Shown here: piece after piece, positions 26,028 to 33,876 of the stretch
Layout: every line of letters begins with the position of its first letter
Numbering within the stretch: the stretch's first letter is position 1
Assembly: GCA_003165465.1 (NCBI GenBank)
Contig: PLUM01000019.1
Coordinates: forward strand, 1 to 33,876
Reading direction: 5' to 3'
From: Acidobacteriota bacterium
GTDB taxonomy: Bacteria > Acidobacteriota > Terriglobia > Acidiferrales > UBA7541
DNA length: 33,876 nucleotides
Notes under the pieces: model-generated
What the model was told of the DNA's origin: nothing
Seen by the model: the letters and a program-made list of their open reading frames with translations, nothing else
Database searches by the model: none
Position numbers and translations under genes: made by a program

Positions 26028-27197
26028 TTACGCCGACTGATATAGCTTGGTCAAGACGAACTCGCGATGTCCCAGAGCTTCGGCGCAGGTGAGGCGGCCG
26101 TTGCAGGTGCGGACCATGATGTCGATCAGCCGGTCGCCGGCTTGATCGAGCGTCATCTCCCTGCGCAGGATGCCGGAAACGTCTAGGTCAATGTGCTCGA
26201 CCATGGTACGCGCTGTTTTGGGATTGGCGGTGAGCTTGATGACCGGCTCGATGGGATTGCCTATGACGTTGCCTTGGCCTGTGGGAAATAGATGCACGAC
26301 GAATCCCGCCGCGGCTTGCAGCGTGATGCATTCCGCTGCGGCGGAAGACGTATCCATGTAGTACAGCCCGGAGCCCTTGCCCGGCGCTTCCGCAGGTTTG
26401 AGCACATCGATGTACTTGGTCTTGCGGCCAATCTTCGCGAGATTGCCGAAGGCTTTCTCTTCGATCGTAGTCAAGCCTCCGACGATATTGCCCTTGGTCG
26501 GCTGGGAATCGGAGAGGTCGCTGGTCTTGTGGCGCTCGATGACTTCCTGGTAGGCCTGGAAGACTTGCATGAATTCGTCTCCGACGGCCTTGCTGGCGGC
26601 GCGGCTGGCGCAAACCACCTCGGCGCCTGTCAGTTCGGAAGTTTCACCGAAGCAGGTTGTGGCGCCGAGCGGATCGAGCTTGTCGATGAGATTTCCCACC
26701 GTGGGGCAGGAGGCCAGACCGGATGTAGTGTCGCTCTCGCCGCACTTGACGGAGACGAACAGCTCCTGAATCGTGCACGGCTCGCGCTGCTTTTCGGAAG
26801 CCGCCTGCACGAACTCGCGGGCCTTGCGCGAGGCCGCGGCGATCGTGCTGGTGTCGCCGTTTCCTTCGATCGAGAAGCCCGCGACGGGCTTGCCGGTCTT
26901 CGCGATGCCGTTCACCACCCGGCTTGTCCATTCGGGTTCGATGCCGATCACCACGCACGCGGCGACGTTCGGGTTCGAACCCGTCCCGATCAGCGTCCGG
27001 AAGTGCAGTTCGAGATCCTCGCCGAATTGTAGCCGGCCGTAAGGATGCGGCAGCGCCATGGTTCCCTTGATATTGTTGGCGACTGCCTCGCACGCGGCAT
27101 TGGAAAGGTCGTCCAGCGGCAGAATGACGACATGATTGCGAATTCCCACGCGGCCGTTCTCACGGCGATATCCATAAAAATCGTATCGGCTCATCAT
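26028..27197 (-). CDS. UxaA/SuyB-family lyase, large subunit
   Basis: A 389-residue protein covering the C-terminal catalytic part of the UxaA (altronate/galactarate dehydratase) family, as in SuyB, the large subunit of (2R)-sulfolactate sulfo-lyase. Seen motifs: [80 protein letters not shown]. The length is normal for the split form. It probably removes water or another group from a hydroxy acid, with the small subunit encoded just upstream. The ATG at 27197 overlaps the small-subunit stop (TAATG) and has a GAGGTGG ahead. The substrate is open: no sulfite exporter or other sulfonate gene is seen, so sulfolactate is not claimed. Confidence 0.88.
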   Translation of the reverse strand: MMSRYDFYGYRRENGRVGIRNHVVILPLDDLSNAACEAVANNIKGTMALPHPYGRLQFGEDLELHFRTLIGTGSNPNVAACVVIGIEPEWTSRVVNGIAKTGKPVAGFSIEGNGDTSTIAAASRKAREFVQAASEKQREPCTIQELFVSVKCGESDTTSGLASCPTVGNLIDKLDPLGATTCFGETSELTGAEVVCASRAASKAVGDEFMQVFQAYQEVIERHKTSDLSDSQPTKGNIVGGLTTIEEKAFGNLAKIGRKTKYIDVLKPAEAPGKGSGLYYMDTSSAAAECITLQAAAGFVVHLFPTGQGNVIGNPIEPVIKLTANPKTARTMVEHIDLDVSGILRREMTLDQAGDRLIDIMVRTCNGRLTCAEALGHREFVLTKLYQSA

Positions 27198-27481
27198 TAC
27201 CACCTCTTGGTTTTCATATTGTGTACATGCACGTGGTGCCCCTTGCCGGCGTCCGCCACGATACGTCCGACGTCATGACCGTATTTCAGAACGGTGTCGC
27301 CGTTCTTCAAATCCTGGAGCGCGATCTTGTGCCCCAGCGGCACCGCATCGAGAGCTTTCAGCGAAATGGTTTCATCCGTCTGCATGATCCAGCCGGTCAG
27401 GTCTTTTCCGGGTTGGACATCTTCGACGACCACCACTCCGACGGTGTCCTTCTTGTCGTGAACAATAAATTGCGTAGCCAT
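27197..27481 (-). CDS. UxaA/SuyA-family lyase, small subunit (SAF domain)
   Basis: A 94-residue SAF-type domain that forms the N-terminal part of single-chain UxaA enzymes and the separate small subunit in SuyAB-like ones. Markers are [47 protein letters not shown] and the closing HVHVHNMKT. The start at 27481 is chosen for a GGGGGA ribosome site just upstream; an ATG four codons earlier lies before that site. The gene overlaps the large subunit by one base and lies 47 bases after the GntR gene, so the three form one leftward unit. It is needed with the large subunit for the lyase reaction. Confidence 0.88.
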   Translation of the reverse strand: MATQFIVHDKKDTVGVVVVEDVQPGKDLTGWIMQTDETISLKALDAVPLGHKIALQDLKNGDTVLKYGHDVGRIVADAGKGHHVHVHNMKTKRW

Positions 27482-27528
27482 TGGTTCCCCCATGATTTAA
27501 AGAACGAATTCCGCAAATATGTTCGGCC

Positions 27529-28257
27529 TCAAGAATTTTGCACACTGGCGCTCGACAGCAAGCGCATCGCCTCGCTGGCGGCGCGCGTGACTTCCTCGCG
27601 CATCCGGCGTTCGGCCAGATCGGCGTCGCGATTCCGGATTGCGGCCAGCACCGCGCGCAAGCCCGCCACGCTTTCTTTGTCCCGCTCGGACGAGCGCTCC
27701 GGGTGCGTCAAGCCCAGCGCCCGCCAGCGCCAGATGCGCCCGTGCAGCGTGCCAATCATCGAGGAGAGCGTTTCGCTCGCCGCGCCATCGAATAGCACGT
27801 CGTAAAATTTATTTTTGGTCTCCAAAATGTACGCGGGATCGCCTTGTTTGTAGGCTCCGTCCGTGGCATCGAGCGCCTGCTGAAGCAGTTCCACTTGCTG
27901 GTCGCTCGCGTTCTCGACGAACCGCCGCGCCGCAAGCGCCTCGAGCACCGCGCGGATGGAATAGAGGTCCCTGGCTTCCGCAAGAGTCAGCTCGCGCACA
28001 ACCGGCCCCTTGTTGGGAACGATGGAAACCAGTCCCTCGGATTCCAGTTGGCGCAGGGCTTCGCGGACCACTGTGCGCGACACGCCCAGCATGCTGGTGA
28101 GTTCGCGCTCCACCAGCCGTGCGCCAGGCGGTAGCCGCCCCGCAATGATGGATTGGCGGAGTTCGTCGAGAACTTGACGGCGCAGGGGAGCGGCGAGCTT
28201 GCCAATGGTCGCCAGTGCCGCGCTGCGTGAAGTAATTTCGCTTGACTGTTGATTCAT
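27529..28257 (-). CDS. FadR-subfamily GntR transcriptional regulator
   Basis: A 242-residue regulator. The winged helix-turn-helix lies at about 25-95 (PGARLVERELTSMLGVSRTVVREALRQLESEGLV), followed by the all-helical FCD effector domain (about 100-230). Positions that often carry metal-binding histidines in FCD domains look replaced, for example KFYDVLF where FHxxL is common, so a metal site is doubtful. It usually would repress its neighbours until a sugar acid or carboxylate binds. It is the first gene of the leftward arm, and the operator candidate at 28267-28277 lies ten bases before its start, so autoregulation is likely. Family members commonly control hydroxy- or sugar-acid catabolism. 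Confidence 0.94.
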   Translation of the reverse strand: MNQQSSEITSRSAALATIGKLAAPLRRQVLDELRQSIIAGRLPPGARLVERELTSMLGVSRTVVREALRQLESEGLVSIVPNKGPVVRELTLAEARDLYSIRAVLEALAARRFVENASDQQVELLQQALDATDGAYKQGDPAYILETKNKFYDVLFDGAASETLSSMIGTLHGRIWRWRALGLTHPERSSERDKESVAGLRAVLAAIRNRDADLAERRMREEVTRAASEAMRLLSSASVQNS

Positions 28258-28266
28258 ACAGGAATA

Positions 28267-28277
28267 CCGTAATACGG
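28267..28277. promoter_or_regulatory. GntR-type operator candidate in the divergent promoter region
   Basis: CCGTAATACGG is a perfect 5-1-5 palindrome, flanked on both sides by GAATAC motifs (GGAATACCGT and GGGAATACGA). FadR-family operators are often short palindromes of this kind. Lying in the 83-base gap between the regulator and the oxidoreductase gene, it could control both arms. Confidence 0.6.
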
Positions 28278-28340
28278 GAATACGATATTTGCAAGCGAAA
28301 AAATTGAGTTTCAGCTAATTACGCAGGAGGGCCAGAAATC

Positions 28341-29465
28341 ATGAGCAATGATCCGATTCACGTTGGCATCGTCGGGCTGGGCCGGTGGGCAAAGGTTCTC
28401 ACTCGTGCGGCGAAAAAATCCGACAAGCTGAAAATCGTCGCCGGCTACAGCCGCTCGGAAGAAAAGCGCAAGGCATTTGAGCAGGAACTCGGAGTTCCGG
28501 CGATGCCCGACTTGCAGACACTTCTCTCCAAACCCGACATTCAGGGCGTCATTCTGACTGTGCCCAACGAGCAGCACCTGGCCGTGGCCACGGAAGTCGC
28601 CAAGGCAGGGAAGCACGTTTACACCGAAAAGCCAATCGCGAGCACTCTCGTGGATGGACTGGAGATCGACGCCTTACAGAAGAAATACGGCGTCACGGTA
28701 ACGGTGGGCCACAGCGCGCGACTCATGGCTGGAATCCGCATGATCCGGGAAGCGATGGATCGCGGCGAACTCGGACGGGTCGCCTTCATCGAAGCCAACT
28801 TCTCGAACGAGCGGGCGCTGGAGCTGACGCCGAAAACGTGGCGCTGGTATAAGGACCGCGCGCCGGGCGGACCGCTTTCGCAGCTGGCCATCCATCATTT
28901 TGACGTGCTTCATTATCTGGGAGGCGACATTGTAGAGGCCAGCTCGATGGCCTCCAAGCTTTCTCCGGTGGGCGCGGAAGTGGACGATCAATCGATGACG
29001 CTGCTGAAGTTTGCCGACGGCAAGGTGGGCTATGTCGGCTCCTGCTGGACTTCGCCCGGCGTGTTTTCCGTGCGCGTCTTCGGCTCGAAAGGGCTGATGC
29101 ACTACGAGATCGATTTTGGAACCTGGGACACGCCGGACAAACTGCACGAAACTTCGACGCTCTATATTCAGCGGGGCAAAGCTGGGTACGCGAGCCGCGA
29201 AGTGCTGAAGGTACCGGAAAGCGACATGTTCCGCACCGAGCTGGAAATGTTTGCCGAAAGCTGCCGCACGGGCAAGCCCGGCGAACTGACCGCGAAGAAT
29301 GGTTACACCGCTGTCGCAGTGGTCAATGCCGCGCTGCGCTCGATTGAAACGAATGGCCAATTGGTGCGCGTTGCCGACATGATCGAGCAGGCGCGTGCGA
29401 AAGCCCCCGAGAAAACCCCCGAGAAAACCCCCGAGAAAACCACGGAGAAGACCCATGTTGGCTAG
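28341..29465 (+). CDS. Gfo/Idh/MocA-family oxidoreductase
   Basis: A 374-residue NAD(P)-dependent dehydrogenase of the Gfo/Idh/MocA family. The N-terminal Rossmann fold begins HVGIVGLGRWAK, and the family EKP motif is present (VYTEKPIAST), followed by VTVGHSARLMAG. The catalytic region shows GGGP-like APGGPLSQLAIHHFDVLHYLGG with the conserved His pair. A lysine-, proline- and threonine-rich tail with PEKT repeats ends the protein. An AGGAGG ribosome site lies ten bases before the ATG. The enzyme probably oxidises a hydroxyl group of a sugar, inositol or sugar acid; the exact substrate is unknown. It is the first gene of the rightward arm. Confidence 0.93.
   Translation: MSNDPIHVGIVGLGRWAKVLTRAAKKSDKLKIVAGYSRSEEKRKAFEQELGVPAMPDLQTLLSKPDIQGVILTVPNEQHLAVATEVAKAGKHVYTEKPIASTLVDGLEIDALQKKYGVTVTVGHSARLMAGIRMIREAMDRGELGRVAFIEANFSNERALELTPKTWRWYKDRAPGGPLSQLAIHHFDVLHYLGGDIVEASSMASKLSPVGAEVDDQSMTLLKFADGKVGYVGSCWTSPGVFSVRVFGSKGLMHYEIDFGTWDTPDKLHETSTLYIQRGKAGYASREVLKVPESDMFRTELEMFAESCRTGKPGELTAKNGYTAVAVVNAALRSIETNGQLVRVADMIEQARAKAPEKTPEKTPEKTTEKTHVG
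29406..29441 (+). repeat. Three perfect 12-base repeats at the end of the oxidoreductase gene
   Basis: CCCGAGAAAACC occurs three times in tandem and a fourth, degenerate unit (ACGGAGAAGACC) follows. It encodes PEKT repeats in the C-terminal tail, and the start of the next gene follows directly after. Variable unit number would change only the tail length. Confidence 0.9.
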
Positions 29466-30258
29466 CCGCTACTTCATCAACCTCACCCAGCCGGAGATTG
29501 CCGCGCAGTTCCGGAAAAACCCGCTGGTGATCCTGCCAGCGGGCAGCGTGGAGCAGCATGGGCCGCACCTGCCGACGGGCACGGACATTTTCGCGGCGAA
29601 CGCGATCGGCCACGCCGTCGCGGAACGCATGGACGGGCTCGTCCTGCCGGGAGGCCCGCTGGGCGTGACGCCATTTCACATGCCGTACCAGGGCACGATT
29701 TCGCTCACGCCCGATACCTACATGCGCCTGGTCAGTGAAACCTGCGCCTCGACCGCGAAACATGGCGCCAAGTACCTGCTCATCCTCAACTGGCACGAAG
29801 GAAATATCCCTTCACTGGCCATTGCGGCCGATGCGCTGCACAGGGAGCACGGCATGACCGTGCTAACGGTGCAAGCGTGTTACGTCGCCGCGGATCTTTT
29901 CGGCGCGGAGTACGGAGGACTTACTCATGGCGGAGAGATCGAGGCCCTGGCGGTTTTGGCTTACCGTCCCGAACTGGTGCATCTCGAACGGGCTGAGCAC
30001 TCCTCCGAACACCAGCATGGAAAGAAAATGGATAAGCTGCGCCGCACGCGCAGCTTCCAGCCGGTGCTGACCGATATTCGGTTGATTGCGCCGACTGGCT
30101 GGTATGGCGATCCGCAGCCCGCAACCGTTGCAAAGGGTGAGCACATGCTTGCAACCATCGCTGACGCCGTCGCCAAGGAGGCCACGGAGATTTATCGGCA
30201 ACTCGACGAGTTGCAGGGCGGAGTCGCGGAAATCACGCGACAGCGGCGAGCCGAGTGA
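29455..30258 (+). CDS. Creatininase-family amidohydrolase
   Basis: A 267-residue member of the creatininase family, metal-dependent hydrolases of cyclic amides or lactone-like rings. The metal-binding signature is visible: PAGSVEQHGPHLPTGTD (Glu, His, Asp), LNWHEGN (usually NGHGGN), and THGGEIEA (usually HAGExETS). The changes in the last two motifs set it apart from true creatininases. The ATG at 29455 overlaps the end of the oxidoreductase gene by 11 bases; an upstream in-frame extension would only translate the PEKT repeat in another frame. In this setting it may open a lactone or amide intermediate. The substrate is unknown. Confidence 0.88.
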   Translation: MLASRYFINLTQPEIAAQFRKNPLVILPAGSVEQHGPHLPTGTDIFAANAIGHAVAERMDGLVLPGGPLGVTPFHMPYQGTISLTPDTYMRLVSETCASTAKHGAKYLLILNWHEGNIPSLAIAADALHREHGMTVLTVQACYVAADLFGAEYGGLTHGGEIEALAVLAYRPELVHLERAEHSSEHQHGKKMDKLRRTRSFQPVLTDIRLIAPTGWYGDPQPATVAKGEHMLATIADAVAKEATEIYRQLDELQGGVAEITRQRRAE

Positions 30259-30653
30259 TGGCGCGCGTATACAAACAATCCGAAGGCAAGCGGCTGGGAT
30301 TGCCGGGACGAACATCGGTCGAAATCCTTTCCGGCGAAAAAGGCGCGCGCGGAATGACGTTTCGAATGGTGGAAATTCCAGTGCCCGCGCCCGGCGATCC
30401 GCAGCGTGGACCACACCATCACAACGATACCGAGGAGTGCATTTACGTGCTCTCCGGCCGGGCCACGACCTATGCCGATAGCGGGAAATATCCGCTGGAG
30501 GCCGGGGACACGCTGCTCATGCCGGCAGGCGAAAAACACGTCACGCGAAATACGGGCAGCCAATCATTGGTGCTGCTGTGCTTTTTTCCCGTGGCCGACG
30601 TGGCCAAGGCCACGGAAGAGCCGCCGACGCCGAAGGCAGGGCCAGGTCGTTGA
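30258..30653 (+). CDS. Small cupin-domain protein
   Basis: A 131-residue single cupin barrel. Both cupin motifs are visible: the first as PHHHNDTEECIYVLSG, giving the histidine and glutamate metal ligands, and the second as GDTLLMPAGEKHVTRNTG with its histidine. The ATG overlaps the upstream stop by one base (TGATG). Small cupins in sugar-acid operons often act as isomerases, epimerases or metal-binding accessory proteins; no specific reaction can be assigned. It is probably cytoplasmic, since there is no signal peptide. Confidence 0.87.
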   Translation: MARVYKQSEGKRLGLPGRTSVEILSGEKGARGMTFRMVEIPVPAPGDPQRGPHHHNDTEECIYVLSGRATTYADSGKYPLEAGDTLLMPAGEKHVTRNTGSQSLVLLCFFPVADVAKATEEPPTPKAGPGR

Positions 30654-31630
30654 GCGTGGAAATCCTATGCCTGCGGCCGCGCGCGGATTTTGAACGCGCC
30701 GAAGCCCTGCCGCCCGCGTCGCTCGACGTGGTGTACCGCGCTCCAGGCGACGCCGACGTGCCCGCGCTGATGAAGCGGGCGAAGGCGCTGGTGATTCCCG
30801 CCGTGGGGCCAAAGTTGCCGCCGGCGTTATTCGAAGGAAGTTCCGTGCAGTTGGTGCAGGTGACCGGAGCGGGGATGGATCGGCTGGATGCGGCGACGCT
30901 GAAGCAGTGGGGAATTGCGGCGGCGAATGTGCCGGGCGGCAGCAACAAGGCCGTGGCGGAATACGCTGTGACGACGGCGGCAGTGCTGGCGCGGCGGCTG
31001 AGTTGGGCGGACGACGAAATTCGCCGCGGAAACTATGCCGCGTTCCGCGCACGCATGTTGGCCGACAACCTTGCCGGGCTTGACGGTTTGCTCGCCGGAA
31101 TCGTGGGCCTGGGCACGATTGGAATGGCCGTGGCGGAGGCGTTCCAGAAAATGGGTTGCCGGATTTGCTATTTCGATCCGGCGCCACGCGATCCGGCGGG
31201 CGCGGACGCGCTTGGGGCCATATCGCTTTCGCTCGATGAACTGCTGAGAAGCGCCGACGTCGTCACGCTTCATGTGCCGCTTCTGCCGCAAACGCAAGGG
31301 CTTATCGGCGACCGCGAACTCGCCATGATGAAAGACGGAGCCGTGTTGATTCACGCTTCGCGCGGCGGGATCGTGGACGAACGGGCGCTGGCACGCCATC
31401 TGGAATCGGGTCACGTCGGCGGCGCGGCGATTGACGTTTACACGACCGAGCCGCCCGCCGAGGATCACCCGCTGCTGGCGCTCAAGAGTGAAGCCGCGCG
31501 CCGGATTTTGTTTACGCCACATATTGCGGGAGTGACGCGCCAGTCGGCTGCGTTTCTATTTCGAGCGGCATGGAAAAACGTGGAACGCGTGGCGGTCGCC
31601 GGTGAGCCGCCATTGCATCGCGTGTATTGA
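30650..31630 (+). CDS. D-2-hydroxyacid dehydrogenase
   Basis: A 326-residue NAD-dependent D-isomer-specific 2-hydroxyacid dehydrogenase. The Rossmann motif is GIVGLGTIG, the catalytic arginine lies in ASRGGIVDERAL, the glutamate in TTEPPAEDHP, and the catalytic histidine in TPHIAGVT. All family residues are present. The TTG at 30650 overlaps the cupin stop as TTGA; a GTG at 30656 is an equal alternative, and the longer reading to 30578 would translate cupin coding sequence out of frame. It converts a 2-hydroxyacid to a 2-oxoacid or the reverse, matching a hydroxy-acid pathway. The gene ends in the 14-base tandem repeat. Confidence 0.93.
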   Translation: MSVEILCLRPRADFERAEALPPASLDVVYRAPGDADVPALMKRAKALVIPAVGPKLPPALFEGSSVQLVQVTGAGMDRLDAATLKQWGIAAANVPGGSNKAVAEYAVTTAAVLARRLSWADDEIRRGNYAAFRARMLADNLAGLDGLLAGIVGLGTIGMAVAEAFQKMGCRICYFDPAPRDPAGADALGAISLSLDELLRSADVVTLHVPLLPQTQGLIGDRELAMMKDGAVLIHASRGGIVDERALARHLESGHVGGAAIDVYTTEPPAEDHPLLALKSEAARRILFTPHIAGVTRQSAAFLFRAAWKNVERVAVAGEPPLHRVY

Positions 31631-31656
31631 ACCGCGTGTATTGAACCGCGTGTATG
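31620..31656 (+). repeat. 14-base tandem repeat across a stop codon
   Basis: GCGTGTATTGAACC occurs twice in tandem (31620-31633, 31634-31647), then a partial third unit GCGTGTATG follows. The first unit carries the stop of the dehydrogenase gene (31628-31630), and the third carries an ATG at 31654 that could serve as a start for the transporter gene. It looks like slippage at a gene junction. Confidence 0.85.
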
Positions 31657-31710
31657 GAAGCACGAAGCCGAGGCGTGTTCGACACTTCGCCCGGTTGGAT
31701 TGGGGCAATC

Positions 31711-33054
31711 GTGGCACAACGTCGTCCCTGGTACTCGATCCTGTACGTGCAGGTTCTGATTGCCATTGTTCTTGGCATCTTCATCGGAAGTTTTTTTCCG
31801 AAGGCCGGAGTGGCGATGAAGCCGCTGGGCGATGGTTTCATCGCGCTCATCCGCATGATGATCGCGCCGATCGTCTTCTGCGTGGTCGTGCAAGGCATTG
31901 GGTCGATGGGGGACATCAAGCAGGTGGGCCGGGTCGGGTTCAAGGCGCTGGTCTATTTCGAAATCGTTTCGACGCTGGCGCTGGTCGTGGGAATTGTGGT
32001 CGCGTACGTGGTTCACCCCGGGAGCGGATTCAACATCAATCCAGCCACGCTGGATACGAAGCTCGTCGCAGGCTACATCACGCGCGCGAAGGACGTGGGT
32101 ATCCTGCCGCTGCTGATGGGAATCATTCCTTCCACGATTTTCGATGCCTTTGTGAAGGGCGATGTGCTTGAAGTATTGTTCATTGCCATCCTGTTCGGTT
32201 TTTCTATCGAGCGCATGGGGCCAGTGGGCGAATATCTTCTGCGGCTGATCGAGGCGTTCACGAAAGCACTCTTTGGCATTATTCGCATCATTGTCCGGCT
32301 CGCTCCGATCGGCGCGCTGGGCGGGATGGCCTTCACCGTGGGCAGTTACGGCTTTGGTTCGCTTTCCAGCCTGCTAAAACTCATCGGAACGTTTTATCTT
32401 ACCGCCGCGATCTTCGTTCTGGCCGTTCTGGGGCCGATCGCGTATTTCGCCGGCTTCTCGATCCTGCGATTCATCGGCTATATCAAGGCCGAGTTGCTGA
32501 TCGTGCTGGGCACCAGTTCGTCGGAGACCGTGCTCCCGGACATGATGCAGAAGCTGGAACGCCTGGGCGTGTCGAAGACGACCGTCGGCCTCGTCTTTCC
32601 AACCGGCTACAGTTTCAATACCGACGGCACGAATATTTATCTCACCCTGAGCGTGGTTTTCCTTGCGCAGGCCACCAATACGCACCTGAACCTCGGTCAG
32701 CTTCTGGCCATGCTGCTGTTTGCCACGATTGCGTCGAAGGGAGCTTCGGGCGTGACGGGCACGGGCTTCGTGACGCTGGCCGCGACGCTTTCCGCCGTCC
32801 CGAGCGTGCCGATTCAGGCGCTGGCGATTCTCGTGGGGATCGACAAGTTCATGAGCGAATGCCGCGCCGTGACGAACGTGGTGGGAAACGGCGTGGCGAC
32901 CATCGTGGTAAGCCGCTGGGAGAAAGAGCTGGAAGGTAAAAAGATGGCCGATCTGCGCAGGATCATGGCGAGCCGCAACGTCGCCGTCCGAGAGCCAAAG
33001 CCCGAAGAACTCAAGCCTGACGAACTCAAGTCCGTCGCTTCGAAGATCCCATAA
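31711..33054 (+). CDS. dctA: DctA-type C4-dicarboxylate/cation symporter
   Basis: A membrane transporter of the dicarboxylate/amino acid:cation symporter family, about 447 residues from the GTG at 31711. Eight or so hydrophobic segments are visible, with the family signatures [46 protein letters not shown] and [18 protein letters not shown]. These match the DctA branch more than the glutamate branch. The GTG start places the protein just before the usual [11 protein letters not shown] opening and has a GGGG nearby; an ATG at 31654 would add 19 residues. By position it imports the substrate of the pathway, presumably a dicarboxylate-like acid. The C-terminus is rich in lysine and glutamate. 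Confidence 0.93.
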   Translation: MAQRRPWYSILYVQVLIAIVLGIFIGSFFPKAGVAMKPLGDGFIALIRMMIAPIVFCVVVQGIGSMGDIKQVGRVGFKALVYFEIVSTLALVVGIVVAYVVHPGSGFNINPATLDTKLVAGYITRAKDVGILPLLMGIIPSTIFDAFVKGDVLEVLFIAILFGFSIERMGPVGEYLLRLIEAFTKALFGIIRIIVRLAPIGALGGMAFTVGSYGFGSLSSLLKLIGTFYLTAAIFVLAVLGPIAYFAGFSILRFIGYIKAELLIVLGTSSSETVLPDMMQKLERLGVSKTTVGLVFPTGYSFNTDGTNIYLTLSVVFLAQATNTHLNLGQLLAMLLFATIASKGASGVTGTGFVTLAATLSAVPSVPIQALAILVGIDKFMSECRAVTNVVGNGVATIVVSRWEKELEGKKMADLRRIMASRNVAVREPKPEELKPDELKSVASKIP

Positions 33055-33082
33055 GAAACGCCCTCGCTGCACTGTAAATTGC

Positions 33083-33104
33083 CCGCGGGACGGAAATCCC
33101 GTGG
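33083..33104 (+). terminator. Stem-loop terminator candidate after dctA
   Basis: CCGCGGGA and TCCCGTGG pair across a six-base loop (one G-U pair), 28 bases past the dctA stop, and are followed by the T-rich ACGTTCTTCTTC. The position and stem strength fit an intrinsic terminator, though the T-run is interrupted. Confidence 0.5.
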
Positions 33105-33232
33105 ACGTTCTTCTTCGAATATTTCTAAAAAAATTATCGCGCCGCGGATATTTTTATGCAAATTAGTCTCCCGAAGCCCATTTTCCCTCTCGATGAATCG
33201 ATTCCAATGCTAGAATGTTCGTCGCCGTGAAG

Positions 33233-33248
33233 TGTGATCTTGATCACA
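33233..33248. promoter_or_regulatory. CRP/FNR-type binding site
   Basis: TGTGATCTTGATCACA is a perfect palindrome that matches the CRP half-sites TGTGA and TCACA with exactly six bases between. It is 286 bases before the receptor start. It may link the receptor gene to a CRP/FNR-family regulator; no such gene is in the window. Confidence 0.65.
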
Positions 33249-33534
33249 CAGGTTCGCGACATGCGTCACTGCGCTCTCACCCTGCGTGCATGTATGAAAG
33301 ATGCACCACGGGGTGTCTTTAGTTTAATGGGTGCGTGGCCGTGGAAATTCAGCAGTTCGCCTAGCCTGTGTTTACTGCATTTCGAACGGATGTGGGGGCG
33401 GAGTTGCTGGCGAATCGACGGCGGATAAGCAAGGCTCTCAATAGGTCGCTCTTTCAGAACGGCGTTTATGTTTTAGGAGTCCGGGCTTATTCAATTTTCT
33501 TATGTTCGAAAACTTTTCCCAAGGAGTGGGTGCA

Positions 33535-33876
33535 ATGAAAAACAAGTGGGGTGTGTTTGTTGGTTTGAGAAAAGCAAGCCAGTTGCTTGGTTTAATTTTT
33601 GCTTCATTATTGCTTTGCGTGCCGTTGTTCTCCCAAGGAAGTGCGGGCCGCATTGTCGGGACCATCACGGATGCGAATGGCGGCGCGGTTGCCGGAGCCG
33701 CCGTGACCATCACGGATGTGGATCGCGGCACTACGCGGTCCCTGACCACGGATGAATCGGGGGTGTACAACGCTCCCACTCTGCAGCCCGGCAACTACAA
33801 GGTGCGCGCCGAGTTCAAGGGGTTCAAAGCCATTGAGCGCCAGAACATTGTGCTTGAGGTCGGCCAGGAAATTCGT
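33535..33876 (+). CDS. Oar-like TonB-dependent receptor, N-terminal part (truncated by window end)
   Basis: Only the first 114 residues are in the window. A signal peptide (about 1-34: charged start, hydrophobic LLGLIFASLLLCVPLF, cleavage near FSQG) leads into a carboxypeptidase-regulatory-like domain: GRIVGTITDANGGAVAGAAVTITDVD, then TDESGVYNAPTLQPGNYKV and VRAEFKGFKAI. This is the standard start of the large Oar-like TonB-dependent outer membrane receptors that are abundant in Acidobacteriota. AAGGAG lies eight bases upstream of the ATG. The beta-barrel and plug are beyond the window, so the function as a receptor is inferred from the N-terminal domain alone. A CRP-type palindrome lies upstream. 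Confidence 0.88.
   Translation, partial: MKNKWGVFVGLRKASQLLGLIFASLLLCVPLFSQGSAGRIVGTITDANGGAVAGAAVTITDVDRGTTRSLTTDESGVYNAPTLQPGNYKVRAEFKGFKAIERQNIVLEVGQEIR

Larger units (their letters stand above)
33055..33534. other. Intergenic region upstream of the receptor gene
   Basis: Apart from the stem at 33083-33104 and the CRP-type palindrome at 33233-33248, these 480 bases show an extended -10-like TGCTAGAAT at 33208-33216 without a good -35. The lone open frame 33234-33428 has no family look and no ribosome site and is not counted as a gene. The leader up to the receptor start is long, about 290 bases, and I see no known riboswitch in it. Confidence 0.6.

Noticed and set aside
26028..27481. Calling the lyase a genuine sulfolactate sulfo-lyase (SuyAB)
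   Set aside because: The subunit split and motifs fit, but no sulfite exporter, sulfolactate dehydrogenase pair or other sulfonate gene is seen; substrate cannot be read from motifs.
33234..33428. Small protein-coding gene in the receptor leader
   Set aside because: No ribosome site, no recognisable motif, and its first codons overlap the CRP-type palindrome.

Overview
The window looks like a piece of chromosome from a member of the Acidobacteriota. The main clues are the last gene, which starts an Oar-like TonB-dependent receptor with an N-terminal carboxypeptidase-regulatory domain (a hallmark family of that phylum), the DUF4388/PATAN receiver protein, a stand-alone secreted TonB C-terminal protein, moderately high GC and tightly overlapping (ATGA) gene borders. 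The taxonomic call is inference; no rRNA gene is present.

Layout. (1) 125-12941, all on the minus strand, is a long chemosensory operon. In transcription order it holds a small PilZ-like protein, a 566-residue protein of unknown function with a Pro/Ala linker, a degenerate receiver/HisKA-like protein, a CheY/PilH-type regulator, CheW, a methyl-accepting protein with almost no periplasmic domain, CheR, a hybrid CheA with two Hpt-like domains and a C-terminal receiver, CheB, two CheW-like proteins, a pseudo-receiver fused to DUF4388, and a receiver with a C-terminal coiled coil. A well matched sigma-54 (-24/-12) promoter lies at 13039-13054, about 98 bases before the first gene. (2) 13231-16994, minus strand, encodes an NtrB/NtrC-type pair: a GAF-PAS-PAS-PAS histidine kinase and a sigma-54 activator with an intact GAFTGA loop. 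Its position directly upstream of the sigma-54 promoter suggests it switches the chemosensory operon on. (3) 17355-25395, plus strand, is a second, more conventional chemosensory operon: TonB C-terminal protein, MCP with a periplasmic domain, CheW, CheR, CheA, CheB, CheY and CheX. (4) 25396-26027 has no intact gene; it holds a minus-strand remnant of a receiver domain and a 14+14 base perfect inverted repeat. (5) 26028-33054 is a catabolic locus built around a FadR/GntR-type regulator. Leftward runs regulator, small and large subunit of a split UxaA/SuyAB-type lyase; rightward runs a Gfo/Idh/MocA oxidoreductase, a creatininase-family hydrolase, a cupin, a D-2-hydroxyacid dehydrogenase and a DctA-type dicarboxylate symporter. 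A palindromic operator candidate sits between the two arms. (6) 33055-33876 is an intergenic region with a perfect CRP/FNR-type palindrome followed by the truncated TonB-dependent receptor gene.

How it may work together. The two chemosensory arrays have separate CheA, CheB, CheR and CheW sets, so they are probably parallel pathways. The first lacks a phosphatase and a sensing domain in its receptor, and carries several proteins whose phospho-acceptor residues are lost; this resembles alternative cellular function or type IV pilus-type systems more than flagellar chemotaxis. No pilus or flagellar structural genes are visible. The catabolic locus imports and degrades a hydroxy- or sugar-acid-like compound whose identity cannot be read from the sequence.
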